Shown: piece after piece, positions 1 through 6,698 of the stretch | Numbering within the stretch: position 1 is the stretch's first letter | How the letters are laid out: the number at the start of each line of letters is the position of its first letter | Origin: an uncultured Selenomonadaceae bacterium | Lineage (GTDB): Bacteria; Bacillota; Negativicutes; Selenomonadales; Selenomonadaceae | Direction of reading: 5' to 3' | Assembly: GCA_905235425.1 (NCBI GenBank) | Contig: CAJOKY010000069.1 | Span: 1-12,941 of the forward strand | DNA: 12,941 bases | The notes under the pieces: model-generated | What the model was told of the DNA's origin: nothing | Databases searched by the model: none | Seen by the model: only the letters and a program-made list of their open reading frames with translations | Made by a program: the position numbers and the translations under genes

Positions 1-18
1 AGAAAGGAAGATATTATT

Positions 19-954
19 TTGAACAAAATTTTAGTTACAGGAGGCGCCGGTTTTCTCGGTTCTCACCTTTGTGAACGTCTGCTTAAGGAAGGCAACGAAG
101 TTATTTGTTGCGACAATTTTTTCACCGGCACGAAGGCGAATATAGCTCATATGCTCGGTAATCCAAATTTTGAACTTATGCGCCATGACATAATTCAGCC
201 GGTTTACGCGGAGGTGAATTGGATTTTCAACATGGCGTGTCCCGCTAGTCCCGTACACTACCAGCACGACCCCGTACGCACGATAAAAACGAGCGTAATG
301 GGTGCTTTAAATACACTCGGCTTGGCTAAAAGAAACGGCGCAAGAATTTTGCAGGCAAGTACTTCCGAAGTTTACGGCGACCCTAAAGTTCATCCACAGA
401 CTGAAGATTATCGCGGCGCGGTAAATCCTATCGGTATTCGCGCTTGTTACGACGAAGGTAAACGTACGGCTGAAACGCTTTTCTTTGATTATCACAGACA
501 ACATAAAGTAGATATTCGCGTCGTAAGAATTTTTAACACTTATGGACCGCGTATGACTGAAAATGACGGACGCGTTGTTTCAAATTTCATTGTGCAGGCG
601 CTTAAAGGCGAAGACATTACTATTTACGGTGACGGCAGTCAGACGCGCAGTTTCTGTTACGTAGACGATTTAATAGACGCCATTGTCCGTATGATGAAGA
701 CGGAAAATTTCACGGGACCGGTAAATATCGGCAATCCCCACGAATCTACCATAGCGGAACTTGCAGAAATTATCCTCAAACTTACCGGCAGTAAATCAAA
801 ACTCGTCTATCGTCCGCTTCCTGCCGACGATCCGATACAGCGTTGTCCTTGCATTGATTTGGCTAAGGAAAAACTTAATTGGCAACCTAAGGTTAAACTT
901 GAAGACGGCTTGAAAGCTACCATAGAATATTTTAGAAAGCGTATATTTGATTAA
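19..954 (+). CDS. UDP-glucuronate decarboxylase (UDP-xylose synthase), SDR family
   Basis: This cytosolic, NAD+-dependent enzyme converts UDP-glucuronate to UDP-xylose, a donor for surface polysaccharide. The 311-residue protein opens with an extended-SDR Rossmann motif (GGAGFLGSH, residues 8-16). It carries STSEVYGDP (114-122) and the catalytic pair Y144/K148 in RACYDEGKR, a context typical of UDP-xylose synthases rather than GalE-type epimerases. Length matches soluble bacterial family members. The start is TTG, chosen because the glycine-rich motif follows at the normal distance and AAAGGAAG lies 8-9 bases upstream. The glycosyltransferase at 973 begins 18 bases after the stop and has its own strong SD, so the two are probably co-transcribed. 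Any upstream genes are outside the window. The family call is firm; the exact product (xylose rather than another sugar) is inferred from motif similarity. Confidence 0.88.
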   Translation: MNKILVTGGAGFLGSHLCERLLKEGNEVICCDNFFTGTKANIAHMLGNPNFELMRHDIIQPVYAEVNWIFNMACPASPVHYQHDPVRTIKTSVMGALNTLGLAKRNGARILQASTSEVYGDPKVHPQTEDYRGAVNPIGIRACYDEGKRTAETLFFDYHRQHKVDIRVVRIFNTYGPRMTENDGRVVSNFIVQALKGEDITIYGDGSQTRSFCYVDDLIDAIVRMMKTENFTGPVNIGNPHESTIAELAEIILKLTGSKSKLVYRPLPADDPIQRCPCIDLAKEKLNWQPKVKLEDGLKATIEYFRKRIFD

Positions 955-972
955 TTTTGTAGGAGGTATTAC

Positions 973-2277
973 ATGGATTTTAAATTGACGACACCTGTAG
1001 CTTTTATCATTTTCAATCGCCCGGACGTTACCTTCAAAGTTTTTGAGAGAATACGTCAAGCAAAACCTGACAAATTGTTTATCATTGCCGACGGATCGCG
1101 TGAAGGCAAAATCGGCGAAGCGGAAAAATGTGCGCAATGCAGAACCATCAAAGATATGGTCGATTGGAATTGTGAAGTACATATAAATTTTGCCGAAAAA
1201 AATATGGGCTGCAAAAACCGCGTATATTCCGGCATCAGTTGGGTTTTTGAAAATGTTGATGAAGCAATCATTCTGGAAGATGACTGTTTACCTTCTGCAA
1301 GCTTTTTTCGTTTTTGTCAAGAATTACTTGAAAAATATCGTTATGATACTCGCGTCACCGTAATATCAGGTTCAAACCATAATTATTTGAACGGTATTAA
1401 AGAAAGTTACGGCTTTGTTTCTGGAACTTTTATGTGGGGTTGGGCTACATGGAAACGCGCTTGGAAATTAAATGACATTGACATGACGCTTTGGCCGGAG
1501 TGCAGAAAAAATAAATACTTGAAAAGGATACTTTCACAAAAACATTATCTAGAATTATCAAACGCCTTTCAGGCGACTTATGAAGGAAAAATCGATACGT
1601 GGGATTATCAATTCGCTTTTGCAAATTATTTAAATCACAGTTTGGATATTGTCCCAAAAGTAAATATGATTAGAAATATAGGTTTCAATACTGATGCCAC
1701 GCATACTTTAAATTTCCTTGTGAAAGACGCCTTTTACTTTGAAGAAGAAATGGAATTTCCGCTTGTTCATCCCAAAATTATGTTGCCGCTTGAAGATATC
1801 ACCGAATCAGTTGAGCCGAATCCTTCTCAGGAAGAAATACTGCTTGACATTAATCAAAGAACATCTACGTTTGTAGAGCTTATCAATGCTGAAAAATATG
1901 ACGCCGTTATTTACTACTTTAAAGACACTCTCAAAAATTCACTTTCTCTAATAATGCATCCGAATTACATATATTTTTTGGCGTACGCTTACTTGATGAA
2001 AAATGACTACGAGCATGCATTTTCGCTTGCTGATACTTTGATTATCAATAAAGTAATTCCGATTCAGCAGTTTATCATTTTTGCAAGAGTCTTTTTTATG
2101 CAGGATCATTTTGAAGAGGGATTTTACATTTGGAATAAAATTTTAGATATTTTGAATATTGAAGACGCTTTTCTGAAAAATGAACTTATTTCTGCAATTA
2201 AATCAGCCGATATAAAATTTTTGTCGGAAAAATATCCTAATATACAAAAATGGCTTACCCCCCCCGTTTTAGGCTGA
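973..2277 (+). CDS. GT-A type glycosyltransferase (HlpA-like) with C-terminal helical repeats
   Basis: Predicted sugar transferase of 434 residues. The N-terminal half is a GT-A fold of the type often annotated as hemolytic protein HlpA-like or family-2 glycosyltransferase. It begins with the hydrophobic strand TPVAFIIFNRPD (7-18), followed by a DGS turn (40-42) and the acidic EDDCLP motif (102-107), which fits the metal and nucleotide-sugar binding DxD position. FMWGWATWKRAW (153-164) is a conserved acceptor-side signature in this family. From about residue 290 the protein is helical and aromatic-rich, like a short TPR-type repeat region. AGGAGG at 961-966 gives a strong start. It follows the UDP-xylose synthase and is likely in the same operon, so it may transfer xylose or another UDP-sugar, but the substrate is not visible. 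A run of eight C lies 12 bases before the stop. The rho-independent terminator at 2300-2335 ends the unit. Confidence 0.78.
   Translation: MDFKLTTPVAFIIFNRPDVTFKVFERIRQAKPDKLFIIADGSREGKIGEAEKCAQCRTIKDMVDWNCEVHINFAEKNMGCKNRVYSGISWVFENVDEAIILEDDCLPSASFFRFCQELLEKYRYDTRVTVISGSNHNYLNGIKESYGFVSGTFMWGWATWKRAWKLNDIDMTLWPECRKNKYLKRILSQKHYLELSNAFQATYEGKIDTWDYQFAFANYLNHSLDIVPKVNMIRNIGFNTDATHTLNFLVKDAFYFEEEMEFPLVHPKIMLPLEDITESVEPNPSQEEILLDINQRTSTFVELINAEKYDAVIYYFKDTLKNSLSLIMHPNYIYFLAYAYLMKNDYEHAFSLADTLIINKVIPIQQFIIFARVFFMQDHFEEGFYIWNKILDILNIEDAFLKNELISAIKSADIKFLSEKYPNIQKWLTPPVLG
2258..2265 (+). repeat. C8 homopolymer inside the 3' end of the glycosyltransferase gene
   Basis: Eight consecutive C bases in otherwise AT-rich DNA encode part of the last residues (TPPVLG). 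A gain of one C would read through the present TGA into the terminator and add about 24 residues, ending at a TGA near 2350. A loss of one C would end the protein at a nearby TAG. It could be a slippage site or a sequencing artefact. Confidence 0.6.
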
Positions 2278-2299
2278 TTTGTTATAGAAAAAAACTTGT

Positions 2300-2335
2300 A
2301 CCTGTTCTGAAAATTTCGGAGCAGGTTATTTTTTT
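2300..2335 (+). terminator. Rho-independent terminator after the glycosyltransferase
   Basis: The left arm ACCTGTTCTG (2300-2309) and right arm CGGAGCAGGT (2317-2326) form a 10-bp stem with two G-U pairs and a 7-base loop. The stem is followed by TA and seven T. It separates the sugar genes from yebC. Confidence 0.85.
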
Positions 2336-2348
2336 GTACGGCAAAAAA

Positions 2349-2357
2349 TGATATAAT
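2349..2357 (+). promoter_or_regulatory. Extended -10 promoter for the yebC-heptosyltransferase-ruvC-ruvA unit
   Basis: TGA-TATAAT is a perfect -10 preceded by the TGn extension. No good -35 is present at 16-18 bases upstream, where the T-tract of the preceding terminator lies. Transcription would start near 2364, giving a leader of about 55 bases. Confidence 0.6.
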
Positions 2358-2366
2358 TTTCGTCAA

Positions 2367-2389
2367 CGAACAAGTAAAATTTTTGTTCG
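2367..2389 (+). promoter_or_regulatory. Inverted repeat in the yebC leader
   Basis: CGAACAA (2367-2373) and TTGTTCG (2383-2389) are perfect inverted arms of 7 bp separated by 9 bases, placed just after the predicted start of transcription. It could be an operator or an mRNA hairpin. The half-sites recall the GAAC/GTTC of Gram-positive LexA boxes, but the spacing is far too long for LexA. Confidence 0.4.
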
Positions 2390-2417
2390 CCAAAAAATAA
2401 TGAGAAAGGAAGATATT

Positions 2418-3146
2418 ATGTCAGGACATTCAAAATGGGCAACAATTAAAAGAAAGAAAGGTGCTAACGACGCCATACGCGGCGCTATGACGACTAAAAT
2501 CAGCCGCGAAATTACAATCGCCGTAAAAATGGGCGGCGCTGATCCCACCGGCAATATGCGCCTTAAGCTCGCGCTTTCAAAGGCAAAATCAAATAACGTC
2601 ACGAAAGAAAATATCAACCGCGCAATACAAAAAGGTCTCGGCGCGTCCGATACTTCCAACTACGAAGAAATTACCTACGAAGGCTACGGACCCGGCGGCT
2701 CGGCGTTGATGCTGGATATTTTGACTGATAACCGTAACCGTACCGCCGCAAATATTCGCCACATTTTCACTAAGCACGGCGGCAATCTCGGTGAAAACGG
2801 CTGCGTAAGTTGGATGTTCAAAAAGAAGGCTGTATTTGTCGTAGACAAAGAAAATTTTGATGACGAAGATGCGCTCATGGAAATTGCTATGGACGCAGGC
2901 GCTGAAGATTTTAACGCCGATGATGATATGTTTGAAATTACCGCCGCGCCGGAAGATTTTAACGCCATTGAAAGCGCGTTGGCAGAAAAAAATATTGAAA
3001 CGTCCTCCGCCGAAATTACTCAAGTTCCCGATACTACCGTTGCACTTGCAGGTGATGCCGCTGAAAAAATGCAAAAACTTCTTGACGCGCTTGACGAAGA
3101 TGACGACGTTCAAAATGTTTATGGCAATTACGAGTTCGCGGAATAA
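2418..3146 (+). CDS. yebC: YebC/TACO1-family translation and regulatory factor
   Basis: A 242-residue YebC/TACO1 protein, a ribosome-associated or DNA-binding factor linked in recent work to translation of proline-rich stretches and in older work to regulation of ruv genes. The family start MSGHSKWATIKRKK is plain, followed by the helical N-terminal domain, then YEGYGPGG, TDNRNRTAANIR and GGNLGENGCVSWMF; the C-terminus is acidic. An in-frame ATG 18 bases upstream is rejected because the SD (AGAAAGGAAG, 2403-2412) lies between it and the family start. Length is typical. The next gene begins 3 bases after the stop, so it is tightly coupled to a heptosyltransferase, with ruvC after that. The 17 bases 2403-2419 are identical to the leader of the first gene in the window. 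Confidence 0.95.
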   Translation: MSGHSKWATIKRKKGANDAIRGAMTTKISREITIAVKMGGADPTGNMRLKLALSKAKSNNVTKENINRAIQKGLGASDTSNYEEITYEGYGPGGSALMLDILTDNRNRTAANIRHIFTKHGGNLGENGCVSWMFKKKAVFVVDKENFDDEDALMEIAMDAGAEDFNADDDMFEITAAPEDFNAIESALAEKNIETSSAEITQVPDTTVALAGDAAEKMQKLLDALDEDDDVQNVYGNYEFAE

Positions 3147-3149
3147 ATT

Positions 3150-4361
3150 ATGCAGTATCAAGTAATACCTTTTTGCACGCCGAAAAATATTAATCTTTTT
3201 CGCAACCTAAATGAAGACGGTTTAAGAAAATTTATCGGCAGTAATATTTCAAACACATTTTCTATGCAGGTGACAGGTTACGACGTACGCTTTGACTTTC
3301 AACAAGGTTTTCGGCTGAAAGTGCCTGAGGGAAATTGGCGCGTAAAAATTTGGGACAGCGAAAGTGAATTCGTATTTTTCGACAACACGGTTTCAAATAC
3401 CGTAATCATTTCGTTGGAAAGATTTTTTATTCGCTGGGAATTTGAAATTTATTTGGACGGCAAATTTATATTTCGTCACCGCTACGACCCTGCAGGTTTT
3501 AACGTGCATTTTTATATACCTGATACAGGTATGGGCGATCATATAGCACTTTTACCGTGCATTGAAGAATTTTGCAGAAAGTGGCAGTGTCACGCTACCT
3601 GCCGCGTTGAACCGTATATGAAGGAAATTTTGGACGAATACTTTCCGAGCATAAAATATTCTGATGAAACTCCGACGGATACTTATGCAAGCTACTTTAT
3701 ATCGCCCGGATTCAGCCCATTTTTTCAGCCGACGGAAATCAGAAAAATTCCAATGCTTAAAATGGGTAATGAAATTTTAAATTTGGATCGCTACACGAAA
3801 AAAATTTACCACCCTACAAAGCCGCGCCAAATTGCCGAGCCGTATGTTTGCATTGCCGCGCAGGGTTCAATTACTCCAAAGGCGTGGCTTAATGCAAAGG
3901 GTTATGACGAAGTTGTCGCGTACTTAAAGAGTTTGGGGTATCGCGTACTTTGCATTGATAAAAATCGTGAACAGACGGATCACGGCATGACTGTAAAAAT
4001 GCCGCAAGGTGCGGAGGATTTCACCGGCGATATTTCACTGATTGAGCGCATAAATCTTTTGGCGTACGCAGATTTTTTCATAGGATTAGGCAGCGGTTTA
4101 TCTTGGCTTGCGTGGGCAGTTGACATTCCCGTCATTTTAATCAGCGGTATTACGGCGTCGTGGTGTGAATTTGATACGCCGTACAGAATCATTAATCGCC
4201 TTGTCTGTAACAGTTGCCATAATGATACAACGTTGAAATGGCCGCAGTTTGAATTTTGTCCATACTATCAAAATACGCCGCGTGCTTATGAATGTTCAAG
4301 AATGATATCTGCGCGGCGGGTGATTGAGGCGATAGATGAATTACGTAGCAGGAGAAGATAA
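3150..4361 (+). CDS. Autotransporter O-heptosyltransferase (TibC/Aah-like BAHT)
   Basis: Predicted cytosolic glycosyltransferase that moves heptose from an ADP-heptose donor onto serines of a type V adhesin passenger. The 403-residue protein has a GT9/GT-B architecture. GMGDH (127-131) contains the Asp expected to act as base, QGSITPKAW (238-246) has a candidate donor-binding Lys, and GLGSGLSWLAWA (312-323) matches the donor loop of heptosyltransferases. Cysteines 353, 356, 370 and 382 form C-x2-C-x13-C-x11-C, resembling the four-Cys iron finger of TibC. The N-terminal ~110 residues are beta-rich, as in the family's accessory domain. It lies 3 bases after yebC and 5 bases before ruvC, with no adhesin nearby. 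The SD is weak (GCGGAA), so translational coupling to yebC is likely. Family confidence is good; the donor is inferred. Confidence 0.82.
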   Translation: MQYQVIPFCTPKNINLFRNLNEDGLRKFIGSNISNTFSMQVTGYDVRFDFQQGFRLKVPEGNWRVKIWDSESEFVFFDNTVSNTVIISLERFFIRWEFEIYLDGKFIFRHRYDPAGFNVHFYIPDTGMGDHIALLPCIEEFCRKWQCHATCRVEPYMKEILDEYFPSIKYSDETPTDTYASYFISPGFSPFFQPTEIRKIPMLKMGNEILNLDRYTKKIYHPTKPRQIAEPYVCIAAQGSITPKAWLNAKGYDEVVAYLKSLGYRVLCIDKNREQTDHGMTVKMPQGAEDFTGDISLIERINLLAYADFFIGLGSGLSWLAWAVDIPVILISGITASWCEFDTPYRIINRLVCNSCHNDTTLKWPQFEFCPYYQNTPRAYECSRMISARRVIEAIDELRSRRR

Positions 4362-4366
4362 AGTTA

Positions 4367-4873
4367 ATGTTGGCATTGGGCATAGATCCAGGCACGGCGA
4401 TTTGCGGCTACGGCATAGTCGAACAGTCACGCGGCAGGTTGACGGCAAAGACTTTCGGCGTGATAACTACAAGCCCTGAAGCGCGTATGCAGGACAGGCT
4501 TTTAAAAATTTACAATGAACTTGACGCGCTGATAAAAAATTTTCAGCCGGAAGTTGTCGGCGTAGAAAAACTTTTTTTCGGCAAAAATGCTACAACGGCA
4601 ATTCCCGTAGGGCAAGCACGCGGCGTCGTGTTACTCTGCGCGGCGCAAAATAATTTAGACGTGGTAGAGATAACGCCAAACGAAGTTAAAATGTCAATCA
4701 CGGGTTATGGCGGCGCGACTAAAGAGCAGGTTATTTATATGGTGACAAGAATTTTAAACCTGCCGGAGCCGCCTTCGCCCGATGATGCGGCGGACGCATT
4801 GGCAATAGCAATCGGCGCGGCGTATGAGGCAAACAGTTTAGTCAGGCGAAATTTTTTAGAGGAGGCGAATTAG
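4367..4873 (+). CDS. ruvC: Holliday junction resolvase RuvC
   Basis: Crossover junction endodeoxyribonuclease of 168 residues that cuts Holliday junctions symmetrically, acting with RuvA and RuvB. The RNase H-like fold opens MLALGIDPGT with catalytic D7. E67 lies in VEKLFFGKN, and D140/D143 in SPDDAADALAIA complete the four acidic residues. Length is typical (160-175). An SD, AGGAGA, lies inside the end of the heptosyltransferase gene. The stop codon TAG at 4871-4873 is itself part of the first unit of a heptamer repeat array that fills the gap to ruvA. Confidence 0.96.
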   Translation: MLALGIDPGTAICGYGIVEQSRGRLTAKTFGVITTSPEARMQDRLLKIYNELDALIKNFQPEVVGVEKLFFGKNATTAIPVGQARGVVLLCAAQNNLDVVEITPNEVKMSITGYGGATKEQVIYMVTRILNLPEPPSPDDAADALAIAIGAAYEANSLVRRNFLEEAN

Positions 4874-4966
4874 GAATTAAGAATTAGGAATTAAGAATTA
4901 AGAATTAAAACTACTCACTATTCACTACTTACTACTTACTAACTAATCCCTAATCCCTGTTCCCTA
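4867..4966. repeat. Heptamer array A between ruvC and ruvA (14 units)
   Basis: Six units of GAATTAR run from 4867 to 4908, followed by AA. Eight units in the opposite sense follow in unbroken 7-bp phase: CTACTCA, CTATTCA, CTACTTA twice, CTAACTA, ATCCCTA, ATCCCTG, TTCCCTA (4911-4966). Read so that TAG/TAA points 5' to 3', the left half is forward and the right half reversed, so the outer ends are imperfectly complementary (about 18 of 24 positions for 4870-4893 against 4944-4967). The first unit contains the ruvC stop. The last ends 3 bases before the ruvA ATG. Confidence 0.9.
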
Positions 4967-4969
4967 AAA

Positions 4970-5569
4970 ATGATAGGTTATTTAAGCGGCAAAGTAAAAT
5001 TTTTGAACAGCGAAGAATGTATCCTAGACGTCGGCGGAGTAGGCTACAAGGTTTTCACGGATGCTTTCACGCGGCAAAATCTTCAAGTCGACGCGGCGGC
5101 TGAATTTTTTGTACATACTGCGGTTAGAGAAGACGCTATAAATTTGTACGGCTTTAAAAATCGTGACACGCTTGAATTTTTTGAACTGCTTTTAACAGTC
5201 AGCGGCTTGGGTACAAAATCGGCGTTATCAGTCGTATCAAAAATTTCACCTGCTGAATTTTTCGCGGCTGTAAGTGCGCAGGATTCGGCAACGTTGACAA
5301 AATTGCCCGGCATTGGTAAAAAGTCCGCGCAGAGAATTTTGCTTGAACTTAAAGACAAAGTTAAATCTGTATCACAAAATTTATCGCCTGCAGATGATTT
5401 TAAATCCGCGCAGATTCCGTCAAATGCCTTCGACGAGGCAGAAGACGCGCTGTCGGCGCTGGGTTACACTGCGGCTGAAATTTCCGCCGTATTTAAACGC
5501 GCACCAAAAAATTTTTCTACTGAACAGCTTATAAAATTTGCCTTGAAAGAATTAAACCGTTTTGTTTGA
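4970..5569 (+). CDS. ruvA: Holliday junction branch-migration subunit RuvA
   Basis: A 199-residue RuvA, whose tetramers bind the four-way junction and load the RuvB motor. The N-terminal OB-fold begins MIGYLSGKV and continues through VGGVGYKV. Two helix-hairpin-helix motifs follow, SGLGTKSALSVV and LPGIGKKSAQRIL (about residues 76-125). The C-terminal RuvB-binding three-helix domain includes AEDALSALGYT. Start and length are canonical. Oddly there is no Shine-Dalgarno: the 20 bases before the ATG are pyrimidine-rich array units, so translation must rely on another mechanism or be weak. ruvB, the usual next gene, is absent here. Confidence 0.95.
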   Translation: MIGYLSGKVKFLNSEECILDVGGVGYKVFTDAFTRQNLQVDAAAEFFVHTAVREDAINLYGFKNRDTLEFFELLLTVSGLGTKSALSVVSKISPAEFFAAVSAQDSATLTKLPGIGKKSAQRILLELKDKVKSVSQNLSPADDFKSAQIPSNAFDEAEDALSALGYTAAEISAVFKRAPKNFSTEQLIKFALKELNRFV

Positions 5570-5618
5570 CGCTGAAAAATTTGCCGCGCAGATTGAAAAT
5601 ATTTTAAAAATGGAGTGA
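5562..5618 (+). CDS. Possible 18-codon micro-ORF between ruvA and the P5CR-like gene
   Basis: A TTG-started frame overlaps the last 8 bases of ruvA and encodes MFDAEKFAAQIENILKME. Its TGA (5616-5618) ends immediately before the first ATG of the next gene. Composition is protein-like and the stop/start contact would allow translational coupling. There is no SD and it is short enough to be chance. Confidence 0.2.
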   Translation: MFDAEKFAAQIENILKME

Positions 5619-5624
5619 ATGGTT

Positions 5625-6509
5625 ATGCTGAAAGATGATTCTTTCAACAAAGTTTTTATAGGTTCCGGCTTGACTGCCGAACTTTTTTTGAATGCCTTAA
5701 TACGGCACAAAGGCGAATCGCCTGACGATTTTTATATTCTTAGCAAAGACAAAAACCGTTGCGAAGAGTTGGCGTACAAGTATCAGATTCGCGCCACTAC
5801 AAATTTTCACGCCTTCATTTCAAAAGCAAAAGTGGTAGTTTTGGCGGTTGACGTGCCGGAATTGGACGGCATACCTGCACTGGTTAATTTGATTCGCGGT
5901 CAAGTTCCGCCCGATGCGCTGATTAATTCAATCACGCCTCGATTAAAAATTGCCAAAATCGAAGAATACTTCCCCAATCACCCTGTGATACGTTTGTCGC
6001 TAAATTTTTCTGCGCCGAACGGTCACAGTATCGGCAGTTATTGGTGCGGCTCTGTGTCGCCGGAAAATACCGCGCCGGTCGGAAAATTTTTAATTGAATG
6101 TTTCGGCGAACTTCTTGAGGTTAATTCGGAGGAAGAATTTGAAAAGATTCACGAAATAATTTTTGCGCAGAATTGTAGTACCTACCTTGCAATGAAAACT
6201 TTCATTGACGCTTATTTAAAACTCGGCTTGACGCACGAACAGGCACAAAAAATCGCCGTCACCACGTACAAAGGCGTTGTTGAAAGTTTTTCCGGCGAAC
6301 ATAAGGATATTATTTTAAATCGCATTTTTGAATATAAAGACGTGTTGAATGAAGGCTTGGCGGTTATGGAAGATCTCGGCATCGCGCAGACGTTGCGTAA
6401 GATTCATGAATTGCCGCCGGAAAAAGCTAAGGAGCAACAGGAAAAGGCGCGGCAGGCTCAACGCGCTGAAAATGCAAAGTACCGCGTCCATTATTCAAAT
6501 TGGGATTAG
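5625..6509 (+). CDS. Divergent pyrroline-5-carboxylate reductase-family protein
   Basis: A cytosolic dinucleotide-binding protein of about 294 residues with the overall layout of ProC/ComER. It has an N-terminal Rossmann turn (FIGSGLTAELFLNALI), VVVLAVDVPEL at the end of the NAD(P)-binding half, and a helical C-terminal half with AYLKLGLTHEQAQKIA. Family residues tied to P5C binding are missing: the usual MPNTP is LSLNFSAP and the PGGTT loop is replaced by YKDVLNEGL. The last ~30 residues are a charged Glu/Gln/Arg-rich tail. Genuine proline synthesis is therefore doubtful, and the reaction is unknown. ATG 5625 is preferred over ATG 5619 because GGAG at 5612-5615 is 9 rather than 3 bases away. 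The TAG stop (6507-6509) is part of heptamer array B. Confidence 0.65.
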   Translation: MLKDDSFNKVFIGSGLTAELFLNALIRHKGESPDDFYILSKDKNRCEELAYKYQIRATTNFHAFISKAKVVVLAVDVPELDGIPALVNLIRGQVPPDALINSITPRLKIAKIEEYFPNHPVIRLSLNFSAPNGHSIGSYWCGSVSPENTAPVGKFLIECFGELLEVNSEEEFEKIHEIIFAQNCSTYLAMKTFIDAYLKLGLTHEQAQKIAVTTYKGVVESFSGEHKDIILNRIFEYKDVLNEGLAVMEDLGIAQTLRKIHELPPEKAKEQQEKARQAQRAENAKYRVHYSNWD

Positions 6510-6603
6510 ATAGTAGAGAGTAGAGAGTAGAAGGTAGGCAGTAGAGAGTAGGGAGTTGAAAACCTACAATCTACCCTCTACCTCCTACCCTCTAAAATCT
6601 AAC
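6506..6603. repeat. Heptamer array B, inverted, 14 units
   Basis: Exactly 98 bp in uninterrupted 7-bp phase. The left units are TTAGATA, GTAGAGA (twice), GTAGAAG, GTAGGCA, GTAGAGA, GTAGGGA and GTTGAAA. The right units are ACCTACA, ATCTACC, CTCTACC, TCCTACC, CTCTAAA and ATCTAAC. The halves are in opposite orientation, so the transcript can fold; for example GTAGG 6548-6552 pairs with CCTAC 6563-6567. The first unit contains the TAG stop of the preceding gene. It ends 3 bases before the rplS promoter. Confidence 0.92.
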
Positions 6604-6606
6604 ACC

Positions 6607-6635
6607 TTGACGCTGAAAATTAATTGTGCTAAACT
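6607..6635 (+). promoter_or_regulatory. Promoter of rplS
   Basis: TTGACG (6607-6612), a 17-base spacer, and TAAACT (6630-6635) preceded by TGC, giving an extended -10. It starts 4 bases after the end of array B, so the array is not part of the rplS transcript. Confidence 0.65.
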
Positions 6636-6651
6636 TTTCAAATTATTGCAA

Positions 6652-6677
6652 CGCTCCGCTGAAAAATTTCATGAGCG
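6652..6677 (+). promoter_or_regulatory. Hairpin in the rplS leader upstream of the SD
   Basis: CGCTC (6652-6656) can pair with GAGCG (6673-6677), with an inner GAAA/TTTC pairing, just before AAGGAGG (6681-6687). Ribosomal-protein leaders often carry autoregulatory structures, and an L19 leader is known in Firmicutes. I cannot confirm a match to that family. Confidence 0.3.
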
Positions 6678-6698
6678 CAGAAGGAGGAAAATTTTTTT

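Noticed and set aside
2367..2389. LexA box controlling the ruv operon
   Set aside because: GAAC and GTTC are present but are separated by 13 bases instead of the 4 of the Gram-positive LexA consensus.
2589..3161. Long minus-strand frame opposite yebC
   Set aside because: It is a shadow of the yebC codon pattern; yebC is unmistakable on the plus strand.
4867..4966. CRISPR array
   Set aside because: Units are only 7 bp, contiguous and without unique spacers; the same holds for the other four arrays, and no cas genes are seen.
5570..5582. Repeat CGCTGAAAAATTT shared with 6657-6669
   Set aside because: A 13-base match of a motif (GCTGAAAAA) common throughout the coding sequence here; too short and composition-driven to call a repeat element.
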